Positions 43,953 to 54,296 of a stretch of 64,000 bases of DNA are shown in pieces. The DNA lies in assembly GCA_021825945.1 (NCBI GenBank), contig JAKAFN010000002.1:167915-231914 (forward strand). The letters are read 5' to 3'. The DNA comes from Pseudomonadota bacterium (GTDB lineage Bacteria; Pseudomonadota; Gammaproteobacteria; Burkholderiales; Burkholderiaceae_F). Below the pieces are notes generated by a model. The model was not told the DNA's origin. It worked only from the letters and a program-made list of their open reading frames with translations, and did no database searches. Position 1 is the first letter of the stretch. Every line of letters starts with the position of its first letter. The translations under genes and the position numbers were made by a program.

Positions 43953-44489
43953 TCACGCGGTCAACTGGATGCGCAGGCCGTCCAGACGGGCGCGCACCGA
44001 GTTGTCCATCACCCGATCACCGACGGTGACTCGCACGCCACCGATGAGGCGCGAGTCGACCCGGACTTCAGGCTTGAGTTGAAAGGGAAACTTCTTGGCC
44101 AGCGCGCCGACGAGGCCGGCAACCTGCGCCGGATCCATCGGGTACGCGCTTTCGATCACGCAATCCGCGACACCGTCCGCCTCGTTCTTCCGGCTACGGA
44201 CCTGCGCGGCAATCTCCGACAACGCGACCACCCGGTCGTTTTCGACGGCAATGCGAAGCAGGCCCGCGACGGTCTCGGGCAACGGCGTCCCGGCCAATCC
44301 GGCGATGAGATCGATTCGCTGCTGGGGCGTGAGCCGGGGATCGCCCAGCGCCTCCGCCACGTCCGACTGCGACGCGACCTTGGCCAACGCGTCCAGCGCC
44401 GGCAGCCATTCCCCAGTTTTGCCCTGGGCCTGCGCCGCCTCGAAGAATGCCTCGGCGTAGGGACGTGCGATCGTGGAAAGTTCGGCCAT
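43953..44489 (-). CDS. atpH: ATP synthase F1 subunit delta
   Basis: The peripheral-stalk subunit of 178 residues. It begins [17 protein letters not shown] and ends with the family signature region [21 protein letters not shown]. Three bases separate it from the atpF stop. Confidence 0.97.
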   Translation of the reverse strand: MAELSTIARPYAEAFFEAAQAQGKTGEWLPALDALAKVASQSDVAEALGDPRLTPQQRIDLIAGLAGTPLPETVAGLLRIAVENDRVVALSEIAAQVRSRKNEADGVADCVIESAYPMDPAQVAGLVGALAKKFPFQLKPEVRVDSRLIGGVRVTVGDRVMDNSVRARLDGLRIQLTA

Positions 44490-44492
44490 GGC

Positions 44493-44963
44493 TTAGAGCT
44501 GCTGCTGAAGTTGCTCGAGCAGCGCCGCGTGGGTCCGTGCGTCGACTTCCCGCTTGAGGATCTGCTCCGCGGCGGCGACCACCAACACTGCGACCTGGTC
44601 GCGCAGTTCGGTGCGCGCACGCACCAACTGCTGTTGCGCCTCGGACTTGGCTGCGGCGATGAGTCGCTCGGCCTCGACATGCGCCTGTGCCTTGGCCGCC
44701 TCGACGATGGCCTGGGCGCGCTTTTCGGTATCGATGATGATCAGCTGGGCCCGGGCCTTGGCGTCGGATTCGAGCTGGGTGATCTTGCGGGTGGCTTCGC
44801 TGAGGCTGCGCGTACCCTCTTCCGCCGCGGCCAGGCCGTCGGCGATCTTCTGGCGACGCTCGTCGATTGCGCGAATGAGCGGCGGCCAGATGAACTTCAT
44901 CGTGACCCAGCCCAGGATGATGAATACGATCGCCTGGACGATTAACGTTGCATTCAGATTCAT
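44493..44963 (-). CDS. atpF: ATP synthase F0 subunit b
   Basis: A protein of 156 residues with one N-terminal membrane helix (about 5-25, [20 protein letters not shown], then PPL) and a long charged coiled coil, the peripheral stalk. Length and start are standard. Confidence 0.97.
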   Translation of the reverse strand: MNLNATLIVQAIVFIILGWVTMKFIWPPLIRAIDERRQKIADGLAAAEEGTRSLSEATRKITQLESDAKARAQLIIIDTEKRAQAIVEAAKAQAHVEAERLIAAAKSEAQQQLVRARTELRDQVAVLVVAAAEQILKREVDARTHAALLEQLQQQL

Positions 44964-45051
44964 GGCAAATCCCGTTTCGGACTACGTGCCGGCAGGCGTG
45001 CGGCGGAAACCCCCGCCGCGGCGCCCGACATCAGCGGGTGACGAGCACCCG

Positions 45052-45333
<282 letters not shown>

Positions 45334-45352
45334 TCAAAGAGGCCGTGAAAAA

Positions 45353-46210
45353 TCAATGCGACGCGTGCGATTCCTGCGCTTGGCCGAGATACACCAGCGT
45401 CAGCATCATGAAAATGAACGCCTGCAGGACGATGATCAGGCACTCGAACAGCGCCCATACCGTGCCGCCGATGAGCTGCATGCCCATTCCCCAGGCCGTC
45501 GCCGTGCCGCCGAGCATCGCCAGCAGGAAGAACAGTAGTTCGCCGGCATACATGTTGCCGTACAACCGCATGCCCATCGATAGGGTCTTGGAGAAGTATT
45601 CGATGAGGTTGAGGCCGCAGTTGGCAATTCCCAGTGCGGCGGCGCCGATCCAGGTCAGCGGATTGGCCGTCAGATGAACGCGGCCGAACGGCGCGACGAA
45701 CAGGTCGCGGACGAATCCCCCCGGCCCCTTGATTTTGAACCCATAGTAGAGCGACAGAACCAACACGCCGATCGACATGCCGAGCGGAACGTTGGCGTCC
45801 GCTGTCGGTACCGGGCGGAAATGGCTCGCGCCGAGCGCGCCGGCCAGGCGCGGAATCGCGTCAACCGGAAGGACGTCGAGCGCGTTCATCACGGTGCCCC
45901 AGCAAAACACGGTAAGTGCCAACGGCGCGGCATAGCGGCGGTCGCCGGGAACGAGGGCCTTGGCGGACTCGTCGACCATTTCCACGAGCATCTCGACGAA
46001 AGCCTGCATGCGACCTGGGATTCCCGACGTGACACGGCCCGCGACGAGGCGCAGACTGATGAGCGTGATCGCCGCGGTGATCAGCGAGACGCTGATGGTG
46101 TCGAGGTGATATACGGACGGGTCGAACAGTCCGTGCTGCGTCCCGGTCGCCAGGTAGTGCAGATGATGCGAGATGTATTCGGTTCCGGTAACCGCACCGT
46201 CGGTAGCCAT
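45353..46210 (-). CDS. atpB: ATP synthase F0 subunit a
   Basis: An inner-membrane protein of 285 residues with about six hydrophobic helices, the stator half-channel. The conserved Arg-bearing helix is in LSMGMRLYGNMYAGELLF and the last helix in LQAFIFMMLTLVYLG. The N-terminal YISHHLHYL region is typical of beta- and gammaproteobacteria. Confidence 0.97.
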   Translation of the reverse strand: MATDGAVTGTEYISHHLHYLATGTQHGLFDPSVYHLDTISVSLITAAITLISLRLVAGRVTSGIPGRMQAFVEMLVEMVDESAKALVPGDRRYAAPLALTVFCWGTVMNALDVLPVDAIPRLAGALGASHFRPVPTADANVPLGMSIGVLVLSLYYGFKIKGPGGFVRDLFVAPFGRVHLTANPLTWIGAAALGIANCGLNLIEYFSKTLSMGMRLYGNMYAGELLFFLLAMLGGTATAWGMGMQLIGGTVWALFECLIIVLQAFIFMMLTLVYLGQAQESHASH

Positions 46211-46259
46211 CGGTTTGTCTTATTGCGTCTTTTTCCGTTGCCGTCGCCCGATGCGCAAT

Positions 46260-46631
46260 TCAGCGCCGCCAAGCCATGGCAAAGGGTTGTGCCAACAAAA
46301 CGGCGCAGACCGATCCGATCAGCGCCGGCCAACTTACGTGTTTCACGCTCCAGACGATCAGCACCAGGATGCCGCCCGTCATCGCGAGCTTGGCGAATTC
46401 GCCAAACAACAAAAGGAGAAGGCTTCCGAATGCCGCCGATGCGCCGCTCTCCGGCTTCGCTTTTCGCAGCATCCCCCACAACGCCATGTTGCCTGCGAAC
46501 ACGGCATTGGGCAGCACACAGGCGACCCCGCCGAGGATCGCGCCGAACGCCGCATGGCGCCCGCCCAGCAGATCCGCGACGAGCGCGGCGCTTAGGGCGA
46601 CTCCAAATTGCACTGCGACGACCCGGAACAT
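46260..46631 (-). CDS. atpI: ATP synthase subunit I
   Basis: A protein of 123 residues with four hydrophobic segments, first gene of the atp operon; AtpI helps assemble the c-ring. The ATG at 46631 sits about 70 bases downstream of a good sigma-70 promoter. Confidence 0.92.
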   Translation of the reverse strand: MFRVVAVQFGVALSAALVADLLGGRHAAFGAILGGVACVLPNAVFAGNMALWGMLRKAKPESGASAAFGSLLLLLFGEFAKLAMTGGILVLIVWSVKHVSWPALIGSVCAVLLAQPFAMAWRR

Positions 46632-46705
46632 ATGCCGGCACGACGTTCGACGCGCAACTTGCCTGCACGCAGCCGAACACGACCGCCCCCCTCCAAAACC
46701 CGCGG

Positions 46706-46735
46706 ATTCTACTTTGCCGTACGGAATCGGGTCAA
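46706..46735 (-). promoter_or_regulatory. Sigma-70 promoter of the atp operon
   Basis: On the minus strand: -35 TTGACC (complement of 46730-46735), an 18-base spacer, -10 TAGAAT (complement of 46706-46711). Each hexamer differs from consensus at one position. It is positioned in the 215-base spacer between the parB stop and the atpI start, giving a leader of about 70 bases. Confidence 0.7.
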
Positions 46736-46846
46736 GCCTTTGTCTGGCTTTGTTTGGACGGATTGTCTCGTCCGTGCTGCGTCGGCGTCGTGTTTTTGCG
46801 GACGGATTTGCCGGCCGTCCGCCGGAAAGGCCGGGCCTCCCGACGA

Positions 46847-47710
46847 TCAGTCCTGCTCGGCAGATCCGCGCAGCATGTCGATCAAGCCCTGCAGCTGATC
46901 GAGATCGCCGTAGTCGATCACTAGGCGACCGGCCCCGCCCCGCCCCGTTTGGATCCGCACCTGGGTCGCAAGCGTGTCGGACAGCTCCTCCTCGAGACGA
47001 ACGAGGTCGCGGTCGCGCGCCGGTCCGGATTTGCGCTCCGGCGGCGGCGCCGCCGCCCGGCGGACCAGCTGTTCGGCCTGCCGGACCGAATAGCCGCGCA
47101 CCGCGATTTCCTGGCCAAGACGGATCTGCATGGCCGGGTCGACGGCCAGCAAGGCGCGCGCGTGGCCCATGTCCAGGGTGCCGGCCATGAGCTGGTCCTG
47201 TACGGGCTGCGCGAGCTGCAACAGACGCAACAGATTGGTCGTTGCGCTGCGCGAGCGGCCGATCGCTTCGGCCGCCTGCTCGTGGGTGAAGGAGAACTCG
47301 GCGATCAGGCGCTGGACGCCCTGCGCCTCTTCCAGCGGATTGAGGTCTTCGCGCTGGATGTTCTCGATCAGCGCGATGGCCAGGGCCGCCTCGTCGGGAA
47401 CCGCCTTGATCAGCACCGGCACGTCGGTCAGGCCTGCGATCTGTGACGCGCGGTAGCGGCGCTCGCCGGCGATGATTTCGTAGCGCTCGCCGGCAACGGG
47501 CCGGACGACGATCGGCTGGATCACCCCCTGGCGGCGGATCGACTCCGCGAGTTGCGCCAACGCCTCCGGCTGCATGTGGGTACGCGGCTGGTATTTCCCC
47601 GGTTGCAGGCGCGCGACGGGAAGCGTCTGCAGTGCGCCCGCGGGCGCATCGACGGGTTCCGCGCCGAGCAGCGCATCGAGGCCGCGCCCCAGTCCTTTGG
47701 TACGTTTCAT
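46847..47710 (-). CDS. parB: Chromosome partition protein ParB (Spo0J)
   Basis: A protein of 287 residues starting KRTKGLGRGLDALLG. The ParB/CTPase domain contains the C-motif region GERRYRAS (GERRYRASQIAG), followed by the ENIQREDLNPLEEA block and the helix-turn-helix (FTHEQAAEAIGRSRSATTNLLRLLQL) that binds parS. The C-terminal dimerisation domain ends in VIDYGDLDQLQGLIDML. parS sites are about 3.5 kb away at 51226-51268. Confidence 0.98.
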   Translation of the reverse strand: MKRTKGLGRGLDALLGAEPVDAPAGALQTLPVARLQPGKYQPRTHMQPEALAQLAESIRRQGVIQPIVVRPVAGERYEIIAGERRYRASQIAGLTDVPVLIKAVPDEAALAIALIENIQREDLNPLEEAQGVQRLIAEFSFTHEQAAEAIGRSRSATTNLLRLLQLAQPVQDQLMAGTLDMGHARALLAVDPAMQIRLGQEIAVRGYSVRQAEQLVRRAAAPPPERKSGPARDRDLVRLEEELSDTLATQVRIQTGRGGAGRLVIDYGDLDQLQGLIDMLRGSAEQD

Positions 47711-47714
47711 GGCA

Positions 47715-48485
47715 TCAGAGTGTTTTTACGCGTTCGACCATCTCGGCCCCGAACTCGACGTACGCCGTGGCGCCGCGTGACGTCCGGTCATATACCACGC
47801 CCGGCGTGCCGTAGCTCGGCGCCTCCGCCAGACGAACATTGCGGGGAATGACGGTGCGGAATACCTTGTCGCCGAAATGGGATTCGAGTTGCTCGGAAAC
47901 CTGCTGCTGCAACGTGATGCGCGGATCGAACATCACCCGCAGCAAGCCGATGATCTTGAGCGCCGGATTGAGATTGGCGTGGACGCGCTTGATGGTGTTG
48001 ACCAGGTCGGTGAGGCCCTCGAGCGCGAAATATTCGCATTGCATCGGAATCACGACCCCATGGGCGGAACAAAGCCCGTTGAGCGTCAACAGCGACAGCG
48101 ACGGCGGACAGTCGATGAGGACGAAATCGTATTCGGTCTCGACCACACGCAGGGCGTCGCGCAAGCGCGCTTCGCGCTGCGGGAGATCGACCAACTCCAC
48201 CTCGGCGCCCGCCAGTTCGCGATTGGCGCCCAGCACGTCATATCCGCCGCGCGGTGCGCGGGCACGCGCGCCCGCAATGTCGACATCGCCGATCAGGACT
48301 TGGTAGACGGACGAGGCAATCGACCGCTTGTCGATGCCGCTACCCATCGTTGCATTGCCCTGCGGATCGAGGTCGACCAGCAGCACGCGTTGCCCGTGCA
48401 CCGCCAGGCCCGCAGCCAGATTGACGGCTGTCGTCGTCTTGCCGACGCCACCCTTTTGATTTGCAATGCAAAAAACCTTGGCCAA
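47715..48485 (-). CDS. parA: Chromosome partition ATPase ParA (Soj)
   Basis: A Walker-type ATPase of 256 residues that positions ParB-parS complexes. The deviant Walker A KGGVGKTTT is at 11-19, Walker B is in FVLIDCPPSLSLL, and the DLDPQGNAT motif is at 39-47. Four bases separate it from parB. Confidence 0.98.
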   Translation of the reverse strand: MAKVFCIANQKGGVGKTTTAVNLAAGLAVHGQRVLLVDLDPQGNATMGSGIDKRSIASSVYQVLIGDVDIAGARARAPRGGYDVLGANRELAGAEVELVDLPQREARLRDALRVVETEYDFVLIDCPPSLSLLTLNGLCSAHGVVIPMQCEYFALEGLTDLVNTIKRVHANLNPALKIIGLLRVMFDPRITLQQQVSEQLESHFGDKVFRTVIPRNVRLAEAPSYGTPGVVYDRTSRGATAYVEFGAEMVERVKTL

Positions 48486-48503
48486 ACGATTTCCCGGATT
48501 CGG

Positions 48504-49211
48504 TTATGGGCTTTCCGCGCCATCGGGTCGCATCAGAACCAGGTGGCGTTGTTCGGCGAGCCGGGGAACACGGAGTGTAACCGTCCGGAGGACGCGGATA
48601 TCGGATGGCAGGTCAGCCAACTCCGGTTCCGGGTACTTTCCTTTCATTGCCGCCCAGGTTCCGCCGGGGCGCAGGAGACCGCGGGAACAATCGACGAAGT
48701 CGCGCAGCGAGGCGAACGCCCGCGACACCACCAGGTCTTGCGATGGGAGGTTGGCATTGCCCCGTGCGCCGAGGCGCACGTGGCGCACCTGGACATTGGA
48801 CAATCCCAACTCCAATCGCACCTGATGCAGGAACGCGCATTTCTTTTCGACGGCATCGACTAGCGTGCATTGCCAGCCTGGCCGGACGATGGCGAGCGGG
48901 ATGCCGGGCAGCCCGCCGCCGGCACCGACGTCGAGCAAATGCAGCGGCTCCGGATATCCGAGCGATTCCAAAGGAGTGACGATGGCCAGGCTGTCGAGGA
49001 TGTGGTGACTGAGCGCCTCCTCCTCGGAGCGGATCGCCGTGAGGTTGTGCACCCGGGTCCAGCGGCGCAACAGGGCTACATAGCGCAGCAGTCTCGCACT
49101 CTGGGCGTCGGTCACGGCGAGCCCGAGTTCCGCCCGCGCCAGATCCGCCAGCGCCCGGGCGGCGACATCCGGGTCCGACGCCCCCCGCTCCGACGCTTGC
49201 GTTGCGCTCAT
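48504..49211 (-). CDS. rsmG: 16S rRNA (guanine-527 N7) methyltransferase
   Basis: An enzyme of 235 residues (GidB). The SAM motif is [18 protein letters not shown] and the signature [20 protein letters not shown] is present. Its ATG overlaps the mnmG stop by 4 bases, so it is coupled to mnmG. It precedes parA by 18 bases. Confidence 0.97.
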   Translation of the reverse strand: MSATQASERGASDPDVAARALADLARAELGLAVTDAQSARLLRYVALLRRWTRVHNLTAIRSEEEALSHHILDSLAIVTPLESLGYPEPLHLLDVGAGGGLPGIPLAIVRPGWQCTLVDAVEKKCAFLHQVRLELGLSNVQVRHVRLGARGNANLPSQDLVVSRAFASLRDFVDCSRGLLRPGGTWAAMKGKYPEPELADLPSDIRVLRTVTLRVPRLAEQRHLVLMRPDGAESP

Positions 49212-51154
49212 GGGGCCTCGGATGGCGCCGGGACCTGCGCGGAGTTCCGGCCCACGCGCTTGAGGAACACCAGCAATAGAGAAACCGCCACCGGCGTGAC
49301 TCCGGAGATCCGGCTGGCCTGACCGACGGTTTCCGGGCGTTGCTGCTGGAGCTTCTGGCGTACCTCGATCGACAAGCCGCGGACGGCGTCATAATCGAAA
49401 TCCGGTGGGATTCGCGTCATTTCATGATGCTCGCGGCGCGCGATCTCCACCTGCTGACGAGCGATATAGCCGTCGTACTTCGCCGCCGTCTCGAGCTGCT
49501 GCACCACCACCGCCCCCAAGTCCTCGGGCGGCGGAACCCAGGGCTCTCCCTCCCCCTGCTCCGTCACGGGCCGCAAGGCCGCCAGCGCCGGATAGTCGAC
49601 ACCGGGGCGCTTGAGCAAGTCATATAGGGTGTATTCCCGTTCCAGCGCCTTGCCGAAGACCTGTTGCGAGCGCACCGCATCCAGGACGCGCGGATTGACC
49701 CACGTCGACCGCAGGCGCTCCAGTTCGCGCGCGACCCGATCCCGCTTGACGCAGAAGGCCGTCCAGCGCGCATCCCCTACGCAACCGAGTTCGCGGCCGA
49801 TCGTGGTCAGGCGCGCATCGGCATTGTCCTCGCGCAGGCTGAGGCGATATTCCGCCCGGCTCGTGAACATCCGATATGGCTCGGTCACGCCCCGGGTGGT
49901 GAGGTCGTCGACCAGCACGCCGAGATACGCCTGATCGCGGCGCGGCGCCCACGGCTCCCGCTCGCTCGCGCGCAGCGCAGCATTGATTCCCGCCAGCAAC
50001 CCCTGGGCCGCCGCCTCCTCGTACCCGGTCGAGCCGTTGATCTGACCGGCAAAAAACAGGTTTTCGAGGGCCTTGCTTTCGAGGGTTGCCGTCAACCCCC
50101 GTGGATCGTAGTAGTCGTACTCGATCGCGTATCCCGGACGGAGCAGGTGCGCCTGCTCCAGGCCGCGAATCGAATGAACCATCGCAAGCTGCACGTCGAA
50201 TGGCAGACTGGTGGAGATTCCGTTGGGGTAGATCTCGTGCGTCGAAAGCCCTTCGGGCTCGAGAAAGATCTGATGCGCATCCTTGGCCGCGAAACGGTGG
50301 ATCTTGTCCTCGATCGACGGGCAGTAGCGCGGCCCCACACCTTCGATGACGCCGGAATACATCGGCGAGCGATCCAGGTTCTCCCGGATGAGCGCATGGG
50401 TGCGGGCGTTGGTATACGTGACCCAGCACGGCCGCTGCTCGGGATGCTCGGCGGCATCGCCGAGGAAGGAAAACACCGGCATGGGATCGATGTCGCCCGG
50501 CTGTTCCTCCAGCAAGGAGAAATCGACGGTCCGGCCATCGATGCGCGGCGGTGTTCCGGTCTTCAATCGTCCCTGGGGCAAATGAAGTTCACGCAACCGG
50601 TCCGCCAGGCGGATCGACGGCGGATCGCCGGCCCGCCCGCCCGAATGCCGCTCCAGCCCGATATGGATCAGGCCGTTGAGAAAGGTGCCGGTGGTCAACA
50701 CCACCGTCCGGGAACGAAACCGGATTCCCGCTTGCGTGACGACGCCCACGACGCGGTCGCCTTCCACGAGCAGGTCGTCCACGGCTTGTTGGAACAACAA
50801 CAGACCCGCCTGGTTCTCAAGGCGGCGGCGAATCGCAGCCTTGTAAAGAACGCGGTCGGCCTGCGCACGAGTCGCCTGCACCGCGGGGCCCTTGGATCGA
50901 TTGAGGATGCGAAACTGGATTCCGGCTTCGTCGGTGGCGCGCGCCATGGCGCCGTCGAGCGCATCGAGTTCCTTGACGAGATGTCCCTTGCCGATTCCGC
51001 CGATCGAGGGATTACAGGACATCTGGCCCAGCGTCTCGATGTTATGCGTCAGCAGCAGCGTGCACGCACCCATGCGAGCGGCCGCCAGGGCGGCCTCCGT
51101 TCCGGCGTGACCGCCGCCGATGACGAGGACATCGAACTGAGTGGGGTACTCCAT
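49208..51154 (-). CDS. mnmG: tRNA-U34 carboxymethylaminomethyl synthase, FAD subunit
   Basis: A protein of 648 residues (GidA), partner of MnmE. The FAD-binding motif GGGHAGTE is at 13-20, the signatures [18 protein letters not shown] and [16 protein letters not shown] are present, and the C-terminal helical domain that binds MnmE ends in [21 protein letters not shown]. Start and length are standard. Confidence 0.98.
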   Translation of the reverse strand: MEYPTQFDVLVIGGGHAGTEAALAAARMGACTLLLTHNIETLGQMSCNPSIGGIGKGHLVKELDALDGAMARATDEAGIQFRILNRSKGPAVQATRAQADRVLYKAAIRRRLENQAGLLLFQQAVDDLLVEGDRVVGVVTQAGIRFRSRTVVLTTGTFLNGLIHIGLERHSGGRAGDPPSIRLADRLRELHLPQGRLKTGTPPRIDGRTVDFSLLEEQPGDIDPMPVFSFLGDAAEHPEQRPCWVTYTNARTHALIRENLDRSPMYSGVIEGVGPRYCPSIEDKIHRFAAKDAHQIFLEPEGLSTHEIYPNGISTSLPFDVQLAMVHSIRGLEQAHLLRPGYAIEYDYYDPRGLTATLESKALENLFFAGQINGSTGYEEAAAQGLLAGINAALRASEREPWAPRRDQAYLGVLVDDLTTRGVTEPYRMFTSRAEYRLSLREDNADARLTTIGRELGCVGDARWTAFCVKRDRVARELERLRSTWVNPRVLDAVRSQQVFGKALEREYTLYDLLKRPGVDYPALAALRPVTEQGEGEPWVPPPEDLGAVVVQQLETAAKYDGYIARQQVEIARREHHEMTRIPPDFDYDAVRGLSIEVRQKLQQQRPETVGQASRISGVTPVAVSLLLVFLKRVGRNSAQVPAPSEAP

Positions 51155-51197
51155 GCGCAGCCCGCCTTACTCACCTTGCTTGCAAAATGCCGTTGCG

Positions 51198-51220
51198 CGT
51201 TCCCCCGATTCGGGGGAACG
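51198..51220. repeat. GC-rich hairpin upstream of mnmG
   Basis: Arms CGTTCCCCC and GGGGGAACG with loop GATTC, a perfect 9-bp stem. There is no T-run on either side, so it is unlikely to be a simple terminator for yidC; it lies next to the parS sites. Confidence 0.6.
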
Positions 51221-51225
51221 GCGGA

Positions 51226-51268
51226 TGTTTCACGTGGAACCATGGATCGCAATGTTTCACGTGAAACA
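51226..51268. promoter_or_regulatory. Two parS centromere sites
   Basis: 51253-51268 is TGTTTCACGTGAAACA, a perfect 16-bp parS palindrome. 51226-51241 (TGTTTCACGTGGAACC) matches it at 14 of 16 positions. Both lie in the mnmG-yidC spacer near the origin, where parS sites are usually found. Confidence 0.97.
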
Positions 51269-51333
51269 TCCGCCATTCCGGCCCAACCCCCCCCCGATCC
51301 CGACCGGGGTGTCGGGTGGCTCGGCAACGAGCC

Positions 51334-53058
51334 TTACGCCGCTGCGGCCTTCTTCGACCGCGCGATCACCTGATTGATCCGCCACTGCTGCAGGATCGAC
51401 AGCCCGTTATTGAGAACGTAGTACAAAACCAGGCCGGAAGGGAAGAAAAAGAACATCACACCGAATGCGAACGGCATGATCATCATCATTCGGGCCTGGA
51501 CGGGGTCCGGCGGCGTCGGTTGCAGACGATATTGAATCCAGCTCGTCCCCATCATGATCGCCGGCAGCACGAACCAAGGATCCGGCGTCGCCAAATCGTG
51601 AATCCAAAGAATCCAGGGTGCATTGCGCATCTCCACCGACCCGAGCAGCACCCAATAAAGCGCAATGAACACCGGGATCTGGACCATGATCGGCAGACAG
51701 CCGCCCAACGGGTTGACCTTCTCCTGCTTATAGAGCTCCATCATTGCCAGCTGAAGCTTTTGCTTGTCCTCGCCATACTGCTCCTTGAGCCGCTGCATGC
51801 GCGGGGCCAACTCTTTCATCTTGGCCATCGACTTGTACCCGGCCGCCGACAGCGGGTAGAACGCCAGCTTGATCAGAATGGTCAGCGCTACGATGGCCCA
51901 ACCCCAGTTGCCGACGATGCGGTGCAATGCGCTGAGCAACCAGAACAGCGGCTTGGCGATCGGATCGAGCCAGCCGTAATCCTCCACCCGCTCCAGGCCC
52001 GGCGCGAGCGCCGCGAGTTCGCGGTGATCCTGCGGACCGACATAGAGAATGGCATCCCGCGTCACGCTCGCTCCCGGGGGGATCGTCCCCAAGGGAAGAA
52101 TCGTACCCACGGAAAAAAGCCGCTCACTCAGGGCCCGGACATAGAATTCCCGCTGCATATTCCCTTGCGGAATCCAGGCCGTCAGGAAGTAATGCTGCAC
52201 CATCGCCACCCATCCATCCTTCGCCGCCGGCGGCAAGGTGACGTCGTTCTCGGCGATCTTCTTGAACGGGATCTTGCGATAGTGATCTTCGTCGGTATAG
52301 GTCGCAGGGCCGGTATAGGTCTTGTAGAACGACCCCTCTTCCCCGGTCGTGCCGTTATCTCGCACGAGTTGCAGATACAAGGACGGCGTCACCGCCCTTT
52401 CGCCGACGTTCTTGACTTCCTGTTGCACCTTGACGTCGTAATGTCCCCGCCGGAAAACGAAGGTCTTGCGCAGCAGCAGGCCGCCGGACTGCCCTTCCAA
52501 CACGACGCGCAGGGTGTCTTGGCCGGGTTCCATCGATGTCGCCCCCGGCAGGAGCGTGAACCGCGTATTGCGATGATTCGGGAACCCGTCGCCACCGATC
52601 AGCCCGGTCTGCCCTTCGTACTCGCGCTCCGTACTCCGGTCGAACAGCACCTCGTGCGCCTTCGGCCCCGGCTTCTGCCCCGAAATGAATCCCGCCAAGC
52701 CCTCGGCCTTCCAGTTCGTTGCCCGATGTTCCTTCCGTAACACGGCTCGGATGATCGTTCCACCCCGGGGATCGATATCGATCCGCAAGACGTCGGTCAC
52801 GATTTCCACCGGCTTGGCTGGCGCCACCCCAGGTGCCCCCACCAAGTCGGCCCCAGGAACCGTACCCGGCTGGGCCCCCGCCACCGCTCCGGCGCCGGCG
52901 ACCGCACCACCGCCGGCGCTCCCCGGGCCACCGGACGCCGCCTGGGTCGGAACCGGAAAGAACATCGGCTTATGGCCGTGTGCAACCTCCCAGCGATCCC
53001 AAAGCAGAATCAAGGAGAAACAGAAAACGACCCACACCAGTATCCGTTGAAAATCCAT
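51334..53058 (-). CDS. yidC: Membrane protein insertase YidC
   Basis: A protein of 574 residues that inserts proteins such as the ATP synthase c subunit into the inner membrane. The N-terminal anchor is at about 5-23, followed by a Gly/Ala/Pro-rich linker, the large periplasmic domain, and five C-terminal helices (from about 355: LSALHRIVGNWGWAIVALTI), with the conserved Arg-bearing groove region YKSMAKMKELAPRMQRLKE. It precedes mnmG by 179 bases. Confidence 0.98.
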   Translation of the reverse strand: MDFQRILVWVVFCFSLILLWDRWEVAHGHKPMFFPVPTQAASGGPGSAGGGAVAGAGAVAGAQPGTVPGADLVGAPGVAPAKPVEIVTDVLRIDIDPRGGTIIRAVLRKEHRATNWKAEGLAGFISGQKPGPKAHEVLFDRSTEREYEGQTGLIGGDGFPNHRNTRFTLLPGATSMEPGQDTLRVVLEGQSGGLLLRKTFVFRRGHYDVKVQQEVKNVGERAVTPSLYLQLVRDNGTTGEEGSFYKTYTGPATYTDEDHYRKIPFKKIAENDVTLPPAAKDGWVAMVQHYFLTAWIPQGNMQREFYVRALSERLFSVGTILPLGTIPPGASVTRDAILYVGPQDHRELAALAPGLERVEDYGWLDPIAKPLFWLLSALHRIVGNWGWAIVALTILIKLAFYPLSAAGYKSMAKMKELAPRMQRLKEQYGEDKQKLQLAMMELYKQEKVNPLGGCLPIMVQIPVFIALYWVLLGSVEMRNAPWILWIHDLATPDPWFVLPAIMMGTSWIQYRLQPTPPDPVQARMMMIMPFAFGVMFFFFPSGLVLYYVLNNGLSILQQWRINQVIARSKKAAAA

Positions 53059-53118
53059 GATGGCTTGCCCTGAAACCCTGTTTTATCGATCTGTCACGCG
53101 CAAGAACCGTGAAATACG

Positions 53119-53448
53119 CTACCGCACCGGCTCATCTTGCGCCTGCGGTGCGCCCGGTACTCCACCTACACCACCGCGGGTCGGCACCGCCTCGACCCGC
53201 TCACGACCCGCCTTGCACAATTCCGGAACGGCGTTTCCTTGCGGCACGGGGTCGATCCCGCCGGGATTCCACGGATGGCAGCGCAGAATCCGCCGCACCG
53301 CCAAGGCACCCCCGCGCAAGGCACCAAAGCGCCCGATCGCTTCCGCTGCGTAGTGCGAACAGGTCGGCGCAAACCGGCACTGATTGCCAATCCAGGGAGA
53401 AAGAAAGAATTGATAGCCGCGGATTACCCAGAGCAGCAGGGTCTTCAT
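53119..53448 (-). CDS. yidD: Membrane protein insertion efficiency factor YidD
   Basis: A protein of 109 residues. The signature is [20 protein letters not shown] and SHYAAEAI, with [14 protein letters not shown]. The C-terminal tail (about 75-109) is longer and more Gly/Pro-rich than usual. Its ATG overlaps the rnpA stop by 4 bases. Confidence 0.95.
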   Translation of the reverse strand: MKTLLLWVIRGYQFFLSPWIGNQCRFAPTCSHYAAEAIGRFGALRGGALAVRRILRCHPWNPGGIDPVPQGNAVPELCKAGRERVEAVPTRGGVGGVPGAPQAQDEPVR

Positions 53449-54044
53449 ACCCCACCCCGCATCGGCTCCGGCGGCCGAGAACCCCGCTCCGGACCGCGTC
53501 CGCCCCGGATCACCCGCTCGAGACGTGCGAGCAAGGCGTCGGAGTCCACCCGGAGTTCACGTTTCAGGGCCTGCCAGGTCCGATCGTCTCCCTTGGCAGG
53601 AAACGGCGCCTTCAAGCGCATCAAAACATCGAGCGGAACTCCCGACGTCGCACGGTCCAGACTCGCAGCACGTCGTCGCGCCGCTTCCCGCAGAACCCGG
53701 CGAATGGCGTTTCGCACCACCGCGCGCTGCGCATGTCGCTTTGCAACCAGAATCCCGAAGCGCGTCGGGAACCGGTCCGAACGCAGCTCGCAGGCCACGA
53801 CCTCGGTTTTCCGTACGGATCCGGCAGCGGCCGCACCCGTCTCCGTCCCCTCGGACACGTCAACCGGGTGAAACCGTGCGCTCATGGCAATCCACGTACC
53901 CGATGCCCGCCAGGACCCTTGGGGAGGGAAAAACGCGTCGAACTCGGCGTTCCGGAGCAGGCGTCGATCCTTGCCCCAGGAAAACCGGTCTCGCCGCGCA
54001 GACTCAGACCGCGAGCCGCTTGCGGCCTTTGGCACGGCGAGCAT
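53445..54044 (-). CDS. rnpA: RNase P protein component, extended
   Basis: A protein of up to 199 residues, longer than the usual 110-140. The core is clear: [37 protein letters not shown] (the RNase P signature), and the C-terminal ALKRELR. A stretch of about 30 residues rich in Gly, Ala and Thr (about 62-92) is inserted before the signature, and the tail is Pro/Arg-rich. The start codon (ATG 54044, or in-frame GTG 54035) lies inside rpmH, so the genes overlap by 32-41 bases; no ribosome site is seen. Confidence 0.9.
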   Translation of the reverse strand: MLAVPKAASGSRSESARRDRFSWGKDRRLLRNAEFDAFFPPQGSWRASGTWIAMSARFHPVDVSEGTETGAAAAGSVRKTEVVACELRSDRFPTRFGILVAKRHAQRAVVRNAIRRVLREAARRRAASLDRATSGVPLDVLMRLKAPFPAKGDDRTWQALKRELRVDSDALLARLERVIRGGRGPERGSRPPEPMRGGV

Positions 54045-54144
54045 TGAGGATGGCGCGCCCGTTCCGGGTGCTCATCCGCTCCCGAAAACCATGCGTGCGT
54101 TTCCGTTTCACGACAGAAGGCTGGTAAGTGCGTTTGGTAGCCAT
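54004..54144 (-). CDS. rpmH: 50S ribosomal protein L34
   Basis: A basic protein of 46 residues, nearly all family consensus ([17 protein letters not shown] and [18 protein letters not shown]). The ATG at 54144 gives the standard start with two extra residues (MAT). It is the first gene of the rpmH-rnpA-yidD-yidC run and has its own promoter at 54251-54279. Confidence 0.98.
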   Translation of the reverse strand: MATKRTYQPSVVKRKRTHGFRERMSTRNGRAILNARRAKGRKRLAV

Positions 54145-54250
54145 GGCAATTCCTTGAACCTGCGCAGGCGCCACGAGTCGATCCAACTCGCCCGGGCGCT
54201 GCCGAATGGATGCTTCGCACGTCGCGAGAGTGCGAAACGAAAAGCCCTCT

Positions 54251-54279
54251 ATTAGAAGCGAATCGCACCGTTTCGTCAA
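54251..54279 (-). promoter_or_regulatory. Sigma-70 promoter of rpmH
   Basis: On the minus strand: -35 TTGACG (complement of 54274-54279), a 17-base spacer, -10 TCTAAT (complement of 54251-54256). The predicted leader before the rpmH start is about 100 bases. Confidence 0.8.
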
Positions 54280-54296
54280 ATATCGATTTGGCGCCC

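Noticed and set aside
46798..46822. Hairpin GCGGACGG/CCGTCCGC considered as the parB terminator
   Set aside because: On the minus strand the stem is followed by AAAAAC, not a T-run, so it does not fit an intrinsic terminator.
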